In this document: positions 1-5,865 of the stretch, piece after piece
Layout of the letters: each line of letters starts with the position of its first letter
Position numbering within the stretch: the stretch's first letter is position 1
Source: Chitinispirillales bacterium
GTDB lineage: Bacteria > Fibrobacterota > Chitinivibrionia > Chitinivibrionales > Chitinivibrionaceae
Assembly: GCA_031254455.1 (NCBI GenBank)
Contig: JAIRUI010000089.1
Span: forward strand, 1-7,752
Reading direction: 5' to 3'
DNA: 7,752 nt
Made by a program: the position numbers and the translations under genes
Notes under the pieces: model-generated
Databases searched by the model: none
What the model saw: only the letters and a program-made list of their open reading frames with translations
What the model was told of the DNA's origin: nothing

Positions 1-110
1 AATAAGAGAAAATCCGTTAAAATTATCTTGATTTTATAGATGTGTACACTCTGTGAATGCAATATAGTATTTTATATAAAAACATGGTATTTTTTTATCC
101 TTAACTAGGA
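1..110. other. Left-edge segment without a supportable gene
   Basis: I see no gene here. A short frame runs from the window edge to a TAG at 37-39, but 12 codons at an edge cannot be supported. There is an 8-bp palindrome GTGTACAC at 42-49, and the rest is A/T rich. An ATG at 84-86 is in frame with the following ORF but is separated from it by a TAA at 102-104. No convincing -35/-10 pair was found for the ORF that begins at 111. Confidence 0.4.
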
Positions 111-512
111 TTGAACCAAGTTTTAATTCATAAATATAACGACTACACGCTTGTTGATGGACAATTTAAGGCTTGGTTTAACGTTGGTAATGACATAACA
201 TTATTACCAGAATACCAAACAAAAATCAATGAATATGGTTCCAAACAAGTACTTTTAACAGCAACTAACAACCCTGACAATTCAATTCCTCCTACGTGTC
301 CGTGGCCTTTAGGAGAATATTGGGTATTTTACCCACACGCTAATAATTTGGAATATGTTTGGGCTTGTGGAGGTATAGGTAATGATTTGACTAATGAAGG
401 CCGTCCGACAATATTTAGAGCCCCTAAAGAGATAAACGTCAATTATCCTAATGGTAGGTATTTACATTGGAATAGTGAATTAGATGTATGGGATAAACCT
501 GAAAGAGTTTAG
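111..512 (+). CDS. Hypothetical protein, 133 aa, TTG start; possibly a truncated gene
   Basis: This is an open frame of 133 residues that I do not recognise. It has no signal peptide, no membrane segment and no catalytic motif I can name. It is rich in aromatic residues (W21 region, a CPWPLGEYWVFY stretch near the middle, YLHWN near the end) with only two cysteines, so it looks like a small globular, probably cytoplasmic protein. The start is poor: TTG at 111 has AGGA touching it with no spacer, and the protein contains no internal methionine. An in-frame TAA at 102-104 blocks extension, and an ATG at 84 lies only six codons before that stop. It may therefore be the 3' part of a longer gene broken by the TAA. 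Its neighbours are also plus-strand orphan genes, which suggests accessory DNA. The length and smooth amino-acid composition make coding likely, but the function is unknown. Confidence 0.55.
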   Translation: MNQVLIHKYNDYTLVDGQFKAWFNVGNDITLLPEYQTKINEYGSKQVLLTATNNPDNSIPPTCPWPLGEYWVFYPHANNLEYVWACGGIGNDLTNEGRPTIFRAPKEINVNYPNGRYLHWNSELDVWDKPERV

Positions 513-540
513 TTATAGTTAGATTGAATTTTAAAATAAA

Positions 541-575
541 TAAGTTCAAGTTTAGAATTAATATTTTGGTATAAT
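541..575 (+). promoter_or_regulatory. Candidate promoter of the cysteine-rich mini-protein (copy A)
   Basis: A perfect TATAAT lies at 570-575, with TTCAAG (weak -35, spacer 19 nt) at 545-550 inside the segment TAAGTTCAA (541-549). The same arrangement recurs upstream of the second, damaged copy, which is the main reason to believe it. It would give a 5' leader of about 60 nt before the ATG at 644. The -35 match is weak, so this is a moderate inference. Confidence 0.35.
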
Positions 576-643
576 TGAAAATAGTAAGTCAGATTGGATT
601 AGACTACAAGTAGCCCTCATTTAAATTAAAAGAAAGAATTAAA

Positions 644-805
644 ATGGAAATTTGTGGATATTGTGGTGAAACGAAGAAGTATGTATCAAATGCAACTTCT
701 GTATGGACGGGAACTTATTGTGAAGATTGTTTGCGCTTATGTAGAAAAGATTGTTTAGAGGCAATTAAAGATATTGAAGAACAAAGAAAATTATTGAATT
801 TGTAA
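644..805 (+). CDS. Cysteine-rich (CxxC)2 mini-protein, 53 aa (copy A)
   Basis: This is a 53-residue ORF starting MEICGYCGE and ending in the charged helix-like tail EEQRKLLNL. Six cysteines are arranged as C4-x2-C7, then C26-x2-C29, C33 and C37. Two CxxC knuckles about 18 residues apart are the classic layout of a small zinc ribbon, and C33/C37 extend the second knuckle into a helical segment. It probably binds one zinc ion. Whether it acts on nucleic acid or on a protein partner cannot be told. The ATG at 644 is preceded by AGAAAG at 631-636, a weak ribosome site with a 7-nt spacer. The strongest evidence that it is real is a tandem paralogue at 983-1069 that keeps 24 of 28 C-terminal residues while accumulating several synonymous changes, a sign of past selection on the protein. 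I cannot name a family. Confidence 0.65.
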   Translation: MEICGYCGETKKYVSNATSVWTGTYCEDCLRLCRKDCLEAIKDIEEQRKLLNL

Positions 806-828
806 ATAGTCAAAGATATTAAGAAATG

Positions 829-865
829 TAAGTTCAAAATTTGCATTGGTATTTTTAAATATAAT
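829..865 (+). promoter_or_regulatory. Candidate promoter of the damaged second copy (duplicate of 541-575)
   Basis: The segment TAAGTTCAA (829-837) is followed at nearly the same distance as in copy A by a perfect TATAAT (860-865). The similar upstream blocks show that gene and promoter were duplicated together. The exact spacing between TTCAAA and TATAAT is 21 nt, long for a sigma-70 promoter, so activity is uncertain. Confidence 0.3.
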
Positions 866-913
866 AAATTTGAGAAATTAGGAATAGGGTATTCGGGAAT
901 TAGAGGTCAAGAG

Positions 914-1069
914 TTGAAGATTTGGAGTGTCGGCTGTTGAGCCCTCGAATATTCCACGTCTTCAGCGTGGAGTTGCCTTCAATGTGAGGATTGTTTGAGG
1001 TTATGTCGTCAAGATTGTTTAGAGGCTATTAAAGATATTGGAGAACAAAGAAGATTGGCGAATTTGTGA
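914..1069 (+). pseudogene. Damaged tandem paralogue of the (CxxC)2 mini-protein (copy B)
   Basis: From TGT at 983 to TGA at 1069 the frame reads CEDCLRLCRQDCLEAIKDIG and on to EQRRLANL, 24/28 identical to the C-terminal half of copy A. At least five codons differ synonymously (for example CGC/AGG, AGA/CGT, GCA/GCT), so that half evolved under protein-level constraint. In the same frame a TTG at 914, six nucleotides after AGAGGT (902-907), would give a 51-codon gene of almost the same length as copy A (53), but it carries a TGA at 938-940 as codon 10. Codons 4-25 barely match copy A beyond MxI and a loosely alignable Y, S and W before the CEDC motif. Two explanations fit: a pseudogene whose 5' half decayed or was replaced, or a junction with a mobile-element end (see 932-982). 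It converges with apt, 46 nt away, and no terminator is visible between them. Confidence 0.6.
932..982 (+). mobile_element. Possible IS200/IS605-type right-end remnant (two hairpins then TTCAA)
   Basis: This is a GC-richer patch in A/T-rich DNA. It holds a small hairpin GGCT-GTTG-AGCC (932-943) and a stronger one, TCCACG (953-958) and CGTGGA (966-971) around a 7-nt loop. The segment ends in TTCAA (978-982), immediately before homology to copy A resumes at 983. IS200/IS605 elements have subterminal imperfect palindromes, insert 3' to a short target such as TTAC, and in some members end in TCAA. In copy A the bases at the equivalent junction are TTAT followed by TGTGA, which would suit such a target. 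No tnpA/tnpB gene and no left end are present, so at most this is a footprint. The same bases can also be read as decayed coding sequence. Confidence 0.25.
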
Positions 1070-1115
1070 ATATTGAAAAATGGCTTTGTGTAAAATTGTA
1101 TATAGTCATCAAAAA

Positions 1116-1637
1116 TTATTCTTCGTGATATTCGTGTAAAACAACCGTCTTATATTTTCCAATTTTTTTTTCAAAACCCAAAAACGGAAGCGAGATAATT
1201 GAAAATACTCCTGCAACCTGCGAACCGCTTTTTTCAACCATTTTTGCGACCGCTTCAATTGTTCCGCCGGTTGCGATTAAATCGTCAATTATCAAATAAT
1301 TTTTGCCGACCTCAATATCCGTCTTGTGAATTTCCAAAGTCGCTTGTCCATATTCCAAATCGTACGATTCTTCTATGGTTTTACCGGGGAGTTTTCCTTT
1401 TTTGCGGGCGAGAATAAGCGGAATCTTCTTTTCTTTAGCGTAAATCGCACCCATAACGAATCCGCGGCTTTCCACGGAAATAACCGCGTCGATTTTTGTA
1501 TTCTTGAATGCCTCTAACATTTTTTCGGATACGAAATCAACGGCTTGCGGACACATAAAGACCGACGTTATATCATAAAACAGTACGCCTTTTTTTGGAA
1601 AATCCGGGACTTTTCTAATTACTGAATCAAGATTCAT
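1116..1637 (-). CDS. apt: Adenine phosphoribosyltransferase
   Basis: This enzyme converts adenine and phosphoribosyl pyrophosphate to AMP and pyrophosphate in purine salvage. It is cytoplasmic and normally a dimer. Read from the ATG at 1637 the product has 173 residues, the usual length for Apt, and begins MNLDSVIRKVPDFPKKGVLF, matching the family's N-terminal IPDFPKPGI(L)F segment. Other family marks are VESRGF near residues 55-60, the RKKGKLPGK flexible-loop segment near 78-86, and the PRPP-binding loop IIDDLIATGGT near 116-126 with its paired aspartates. An in-frame TTG at 1694 would add 19 residues (SKYYINNKE...) not expected in the family, and the ATG has a good ribosome site (1645-1652), so I reject the longer form. 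It is a core gene, monocistronic here, separated from the envelope operon upstream by about 190 nt and convergent with the accessory segment downstream. Confidence 0.95.
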   Translation of the reverse strand: MNLDSVIRKVPDFPKKGVLFYDITSVFMCPQAVDFVSEKMLEAFKNTKIDAVISVESRGFVMGAIYAKEKKIPLILARKKGKLPGKTIEESYDLEYGQATLEIHKTDIEVGKNYLIIDDLIATGGTIEAVAKMVEKSGSQVAGVFSIISLPFLGFEKKIGKYKTVVLHEYHEE

Positions 1638-1652
1638 AAAAAAATTCCTTCC
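1638..1652 (-). promoter_or_regulatory. Ribosome binding site that fixes the apt start
   Basis: On the minus strand GGAAGGAA (1645-1652) lies seven nucleotides before the ATG at 1637, ideal spacing. The competing in-frame TTG at 1694 has no such site. This supports the 173-residue form of Apt. Confidence 0.75.
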
Positions 1653-1723
1653 ATACTTTTTAACTTCTTTGTTATTAATATAATATTTGCTCAAGTAAAA
1701 GATACTGTTTTACGGGAAACGCC

Positions 1724-1750
1724 TTAAAAAAAGAACCTCTTTTTTTTCAT
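1724..1750 (-). CDS. Eight-codon mini-ORF (MKKKRFFF) in the apt leader
   Basis: On the minus strand AAGAGGTG (1755-1762) lies four nucleotides before an ATG at 1750 that opens the frame Met-Lys-Lys-Lys-Arg-Phe-Phe-Phe-stop, ending at 1724. The ribosome site is as good as those of the real genes nearby. It sits 86 nt upstream of the apt start and about 75 nt downstream of the last gene of the envelope operon. It could be a leader peptide, or the fossil start of a lost exported protein whose MKKK N-terminus survived: the frame breaks within a run of seven T residues (minus strand), a typical slippage site. Nothing shows that a peptide is made. Confidence 0.35.
   Translation of the reverse strand: MKKKRFFF
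1726..1746. repeat. Perfect A/T inverted repeat, 9-bp arms, 3-nt loop
   Basis: AAAAAAAGA (1726-1734) and TCTTTTTTT (1738-1746) are exact reverse complements around the loop ACC. In either direction an A-tract is followed by a hairpin arm made of T residues, so it could act as a weak bidirectional terminator between the envelope operon and apt. The arms contain only one G-C pair, so the structure is weak. No better terminator for the operon is visible in 1638-1824. Confidence 0.35.
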
Positions 1751-1824
1751 ATTACACCTCTTAATAAATCGAAGACTTGAATACACTTTTCATAAAAACT
1801 TCTCTTTTCTTAAACCGTTGACTA

Positions 1825-2724
1825 TCAATTACTCATTTCTCTTTCCAATTGCTTGAATTTTCGGAAATGAATGCCGACATCTGCAAATAATGTAAAATTA
1901 TGCGAATCAATAACGACTTTATCTACGAGCGTTTCGTTTCTGTTTAAGTGCCTTGTTTTATTGCCTACAATCGTTGTAACAGCCATGCCGACTTTAACGG
2001 TAAAATATCTGTATTTGAAACCAACGCCGACCGGAACGGAGAAATCCAAAATCAACAAACCAAATTCTGAATATTTTTCATAACCGTACGCAAAATTTGC
2101 CGGATCAAACATTTTACCGCCAAGTCCGTCATAATAGGTAAGTGAAAATTGCGGATTTGTAAATATTTCAAAATAAGAAAAATTATCTAATTTTTTTCTT
2201 GTTCCTATACTGGGTCCGCTACACAAGAAATAGCTCGTTTTATAGCCTGCTGTGCGATAGCCGCCAAAATCTCCTTCGTAAAGATATCTTCTAATTGAAG
2301 TTTTAATGAACGACGAAATTGCTATATTTTTAAACAACGAACTTTCTCCATTGTCCACATGGTTAATTTTCAAACCAAGTTCACCTACAAGTCGATAAAA
2401 ACCGAACAATGGCATTAATGCGCCTGTGTATGCCATAGTATATAACTCAAAATTTTCTTTCTTACTGCCAATTATTATATAGTAGTCGGAAAATTCCATA
2501 AACCCATCGTATGGCGTCAAATAAATAGTGTTTGAATACATGGGATATTTGTTGTTTTGCACTTGCGTCTTATAGTAATGTATAATCGATAATTGATTAT
2601 AATGCATTCGCCCGCCGAAAGAAAAACCTTTATTGACGTATGGAGAAACAAACGCTATGTCTAAAGCGGAATAATTTATACTCGTTATTGTAAAAATAAA
2701 TAAAACCGAATTTTTCAATTTCAC
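1825..2724 (-). CDS. Predicted outer-membrane beta-barrel protein, 299 aa
   Basis: Last gene of the five-gene envelope run, 11 nt after the stop of the 827-aa protein. I do not recognise a named family. The first 20 residues (MKLKNSVLFIFTITSINYSA) form a plausible signal peptide. The rest alternates aromatic/hydrophobic and polar residues in short stretches (for example IYLTPYDGFMEFSDYYIII, GLLILDFSVPVGVGFKYRYF, FTLFADVGIHF), separated by glycine- and asparagine-rich turns, as in an outer-membrane beta-barrel. The last strand-like segment is followed by a short charged tail (RKFKQLEREMSN), so it lacks the common terminal phenylalanine. The start is GTG at 2724: there is a stop two codons upstream, and the next methionine would remove the signal peptide. 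The ribosome site (CGGA) is weaker than its neighbours', so translation may be coupled. Its role, such as anchor or export channel for the upstream products, is inferred from position only. Confidence 0.7.
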   Translation of the reverse strand: MKLKNSVLFIFTITSINYSALDIAFVSPYVNKGFSFGGRMHYNQLSIIHYYKTQVQNNKYPMYSNTIYLTPYDGFMEFSDYYIIIGSKKENFELYTMAYTGALMPLFGFYRLVGELGLKINHVDNGESSLFKNIAISSFIKTSIRRYLYEGDFGGYRTAGYKTSYFLCSGPSIGTRKKLDNFSYFEIFTNPQFSLTYYDGLGGKMFDPANFAYGYEKYSEFGLLILDFSVPVGVGFKYRYFTVKVGMAVTTIVGNKTRHLNRNETLVDKVVIDSHNFTLFADVGIHFRKFKQLEREMSN

Positions 2725-2735
2725 AATTTATCCGT

Positions 2736-5219
2736 TTATTCCGTTAAATAATTTGGATTATCAAACTTAAATTCTCCGGCCTTTGTTATAGTAAATCCAT
2801 AGTTTTTACCTATAATTCCTCCGTAATAATCCTTAACCATCAGAAATACTTCATAGGTTTCACCATCTTTTAATCCTATATTCAAATCAAAAAGTTCCGT
2901 ACATGAAAAAACTTTCTCGGCATCTTCTCCATCTACATCTATTATTAAATCACTATTTGTAAAAGCACTGTCTGAGAAAGATTCACCTTTTTTGCGAATT
3001 TCCCAAACGTACAACAAATTTTTACTAGACTTATTATTATGATCATATGCTTCCGCGTATAATTCCAAAACCATATCACTACTATCACCGCCATTTAAAA
3101 CCGGAATGTCTCCTTCGTAAATGTTACCAGGAGTTTTTGATATGTTATGCAGTATAGAAATTCCAGATGTTTTTATTATCGGCGGAGCAAGAACAGGAAT
3201 ATTTAACATTTCTTTCAAAGAAGTATTTCCGCCATTATTAATTATTTCCGCTTCAATTTGGTAATTACCAGTAGAATCAAAAGTTTTACACAGCATTGAA
3301 TCAATTTTCGGAGAAGAATCGTTTTCCCAAATCGAACTGACAAAGTATTGCTTTAGTTTTGCTTTTACTTCGTAGTTTCCAGCGGTCTCAAGCCAAAATG
3401 TGTTATTTATTATTAACCTTTGTTCTGTTTTAATAGTGGTATCTTGATTTACTCCTCTTATATATAAATTAAAATCATTATTTGATTTCAATTTAGTTCC
3501 AATAATTATATCGGAAGCGGTTCCTCCGGAATCAATCGACTCGCTGAAGAAGTCAATATATAAGTTTTCATAACAAGACAAATCGCTAAATCCGGACAAT
3601 ACGCTAATCCCATTATTTTCATGCCATTGATCGTCATTAAAGGACGTATTTTTATGTATTACTTTTGCAACATAGGGTTTTTCTGACATCCCTTTTTTTA
3701 AGTTTGCTTTTGCGACTGGAATAGAATTGCGAAGAGTAATCTGTTTTGTCACTAACGCAGAGTCACCTTCATCGTCTTTAATTTTAACTGAAACGTTAAA
3801 ACATCCTTCTTTTATGTTCACCGTCAGTTTACCTCCGCCCTCAATTTGCAGGTCAATAGTTCCATCGCCGCCAGCTTCTACAATATCCCAATCAGAAACG
3901 GAAACAACATTAAAGGTTATATCCCCATTATTTCTACTGTAATAATCATGATATGTTCCGTTACCGGTAATATCCCAGTAATAAAACATATCATGAGCAG
4001 ACAGATCGTGCCAAAGTTGATATCCCTTTTCGGGAAGATTTATAAGTAATTTTGAATTTGTAGTTATTGTATTTTTTGTCGAATCTTTGTGCAAAATCCA
4101 AACAGCGTCCGGATCTCTTGCATAAGCCGTAAAAGTATATTTCGATTTACTTTGTTTTATAAATGGTTCCCCATTAATTTTCTGATGCTCTAACGGTAAT
4201 TCTGCCAATATTGCGTCAATCAAAATAAACCTTCCGACCGCTATTGAGAATTTTGTTACCCCGTAATTTTCATCTTTTGCCAATTTATCAAATCTACTGC
4301 TATATCTTATATAACAAGCATAGTTTCTGGCGCGTGTATTACAACTACCGTCTCTACCAATATTTTCTTTAGCCCATTTTAATGCCTTTAAAGTCCTTAT
4401 ACCATATTCTGCTATAGCATCATAAATAGAGCCGGTAAAATAAATATTGGACATACTGCCCCAATTATCTTCATTCAATGCTTTTTTTGCAGCATATTCA
4501 TTAGCCCTTTCTCTTCTATCGTCCTTATCTTCTGAAGTTCCCGTATAATCATCTAAGGCATGAGAAAAAGCAACTCCTGCGTCTCCAATATTGTGAATTA
4601 TTTGTTCATATGCTCTTTTTTTACTAAATCCCATTCTTTCGAATTTGTTATATTCACGGCTAACTATTGAACACAATTTATAATATAACACTTCACGATC
4701 ATTTTCTGGTTGTCCGTTTTCTATCCATTTTCTCATATCGCTTTTTACAACGTCCCATTTTAATTTATCAACCATAAAACCACTCCAACATCCATGTATT
4801 TTGTCGTACTTACTAAATATATCTTTTGATCCACCTACCGCAACCATATTATCAAAAAAATCGTACATATCCATAACACCCATCACAAATCCGTCATAAT
4901 CTGTAAGTAAATTATCCATTCTATGATGACCGATGTTAAGCATTCTCAAATTGTTTGTTCCGATCGGAACTCTTAATGGAACCAAACGTTGCCAATGAAA
5001 ACCATCGTCTTCTCCCGGTATAACGCTAATACTATCTTCATCGCATAAGCCTATGTACAAATATTTGTTTATACTGTCCATTGTAGCGATATACCGAACA
5101 TTTTTGAAAAATACAATGTCGCCAGTATTATAAAATGTACTGTCGTTCCAAAACGAAATCGACTGTGAGAATGCCGTTTTAAATAAAAATAAAACAAAAA
5201 GAATCAATCTGTTTTTCAT
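2736..5219 (-). CDS. Secreted multidomain protein: CBM5/12-like module, helical HxxxD...H region, PKD/Ig-like domains, 827 aa
   Basis: Residues 1-19 form a signal peptide (hydrophobic LILFVLFLF, likely cut near AFS-Q). Residues 22-80 resemble carbohydrate-binding module 5/12 (chitin-binding type): W24, FYNTGDIVFF near 29-38, VRYIA near 41-45 and HWQRL near 75-79 match the W...Y..GD.V...G..Y.A......W..L pattern. Residues about 90-350 are predicted mostly helical, with HNIGD at 209-213 and H220, reminiscent of the HxxxD...H metal site of zinc-dependent phospholipase C/P1 nuclease, though not all ligands of those families are evident. Residues about 360-505 form a PKD-like beta domain (YYWDITGNGTYHD, then VKIKDDEGDSALVTKQITL). 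Residues about 680-812 form another Ig/PKD-like domain (YVWEI ... TYEVFLMVKDYYGG). No transmembrane anchor is seen. GAGGTGA lies just before the ATG. It is likely extracellular or surface bound, perhaps acting on chitin or another glycan or lipid; the substrate is unknown. Confidence 0.8.
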   Translation of the reverse strand: MKNRLILFVLFLFKTAFSQSISFWNDSTFYNTGDIVFFKNVRYIATMDSINKYLYIGLCDEDSISVIPGEDDGFHWQRLVPLRVPIGTNNLRMLNIGHHRMDNLLTDYDGFVMGVMDMYDFFDNMVAVGGSKDIFSKYDKIHGCWSGFMVDKLKWDVVKSDMRKWIENGQPENDREVLYYKLCSIVSREYNKFERMGFSKKRAYEQIIHNIGDAGVAFSHALDDYTGTSEDKDDRRERANEYAAKKALNEDNWGSMSNIYFTGSIYDAIAEYGIRTLKALKWAKENIGRDGSCNTRARNYACYIRYSSRFDKLAKDENYGVTKFSIAVGRFILIDAILAELPLEHQKINGEPFIKQSKSKYTFTAYARDPDAVWILHKDSTKNTITTNSKLLINLPEKGYQLWHDLSAHDMFYYWDITGNGTYHDYYSRNNGDITFNVVSVSDWDIVEAGGDGTIDLQIEGGGKLTVNIKEGCFNVSVKIKDDEGDSALVTKQITLRNSIPVAKANLKKGMSEKPYVAKVIHKNTSFNDDQWHENNGISVLSGFSDLSCYENLYIDFFSESIDSGGTASDIIIGTKLKSNNDFNLYIRGVNQDTTIKTEQRLIINNTFWLETAGNYEVKAKLKQYFVSSIWENDSSPKIDSMLCKTFDSTGNYQIEAEIINNGGNTSLKEMLNIPVLAPPIIKTSGISILHNISKTPGNIYEGDIPVLNGGDSSDMVLELYAEAYDHNNKSSKNLLYVWEIRKKGESFSDSAFTNSDLIIDVDGEDAEKVFSCTELFDLNIGLKDGETYEVFLMVKDYYGGIIGKNYGFTITKAGEFKFDNPNYLTE

Positions 5220-5235
5220 AAAATCACCTCAATGT

Positions 5236-5853
5236 TTATATCTTTTTAATTGTATACGTAAAATCTAATTCGACATTTTTTGTTTGAGAATCGCTACAAA
5301 CAGGCAAAATCGTATAAGATTCACCTTTGTACAAAAACGACGAGTCCGCCCAATATTCAGGGGTTCCTTTCACCAAGATTACGGGCTGTTCACTAATAAA
5401 AACAAACCTTATTCTTCTATTCATTTCAGATTTGTGACTGTTGTATTCGCGCCATTTTAATATTATAGGCATTCCAGATTTATAATCTTTTTCATCCAAA
5501 ACAAATTTTTCTTGCTGTAAAGGGTTTACATTAATAATAAGTTTGCGTTTACCAATTTCAAAGTCATCTTTATCATTATAATCTACATAACCTTGTGCCG
5601 CAACCATTAATCCGTAATAATAAAGAACATTACTTTCTGAACAATAAATCATTTCATCATAATAAATTTCTGGGTAAGGAGCTGTATCAATGTATTCTAC
5701 CAATTGCTCTTTTGAATAAATTTTCTTCTTTTCCACATCAATAATATCGGAATGAAACACTACCGTCTCTACAAAACCATCCGGGAAATAAATATGGTCT
5801 TGAGAACATCCACACAAAAGAATTAAGGTAAATAATAAAATTAACTTTTTCAT
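5236..5853 (-). CDS. Lipoprotein, 205 aa, sharing a C-terminal module with the beta-helix protein
   Basis: The N-terminus MKKLILLFTLILLCGCSQ is a lipoprotein signal with lipobox L-C-G-C, the lipidated residue being C16. The mature part is beta-rich and of no family I can name. Residues about 126-205 contain SGMPIILKWRE, QPVILV, YTILPV and a closing strand (VELDFTYTI). These line up in the same order with the C-terminus of the beta-helix protein encoded two genes upstream (SGQRLVVRFYR, KPIFLV, YHILPV, LKAQIYTQ). This suggests a common module, perhaps for docking on the same partner or membrane site. The gene starts 12 nt after the stop of the 354-aa lipoprotein gene, whose TGA overlaps the ribosome site GAGGCAG, so translation is probably coupled. 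The ATG at 5853 is the natural start because it begins the signal peptide. Confidence 0.8.
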   Translation of the reverse strand: MKKLILLFTLILLCGCSQDHIYFPDGFVETVVFHSDIIDVEKKKIYSKEQLVEYIDTAPYPEIYYDEMIYCSESNVLYYYGLMVAAQGYVDYNDKDDFEIGKRKLIINVNPLQQEKFVLDEKDYKSGMPIILKWREYNSHKSEMNRRIRFVFISEQPVILVKGTPEYWADSSFLYKGESYTILPVCSDSQTKNVELDFTYTIKKI

Positions 5854-5865
5854 AATTTTACTGCC

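Noticed and set aside
42..49. Palindrome GTGTACAC as an operator
   Set aside because: It is a single 8-bp palindrome without a second site or nearby promoter; chance is a good explanation.
840..872. Bacteroidota-type promoter match (TTTG, 21 nt, TAAATTTG)
   Set aside because: It is not present upstream of the intact copy A, whereas TATAAT is shared by both copies, and the strong Shine-Dalgarno sites elsewhere do not favour Bacteroidota.
806..940. A 44-codon open stretch in the frame of copy A, possibly the end of a TnpB-like protein
   Set aside because: It has no start codon with a ribosome site, no zinc-finger or RuvC motif is visible, and it overlaps the promoter-like repeat. It is too short to support.
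1199..1517. Open frames on the plus strand across apt
   Set aside because: They lie antisense to a clear apt gene, and their proteins are mirror readings of its codons with no signal or motif.
3727..4049. Two plus-strand frames inside the 827-aa gene, and similar ones at 1871-2083 and 6223-6912
   Set aside because: They are antisense shadows of well-supported minus-strand genes, without ribosome sites or recognisable domains.
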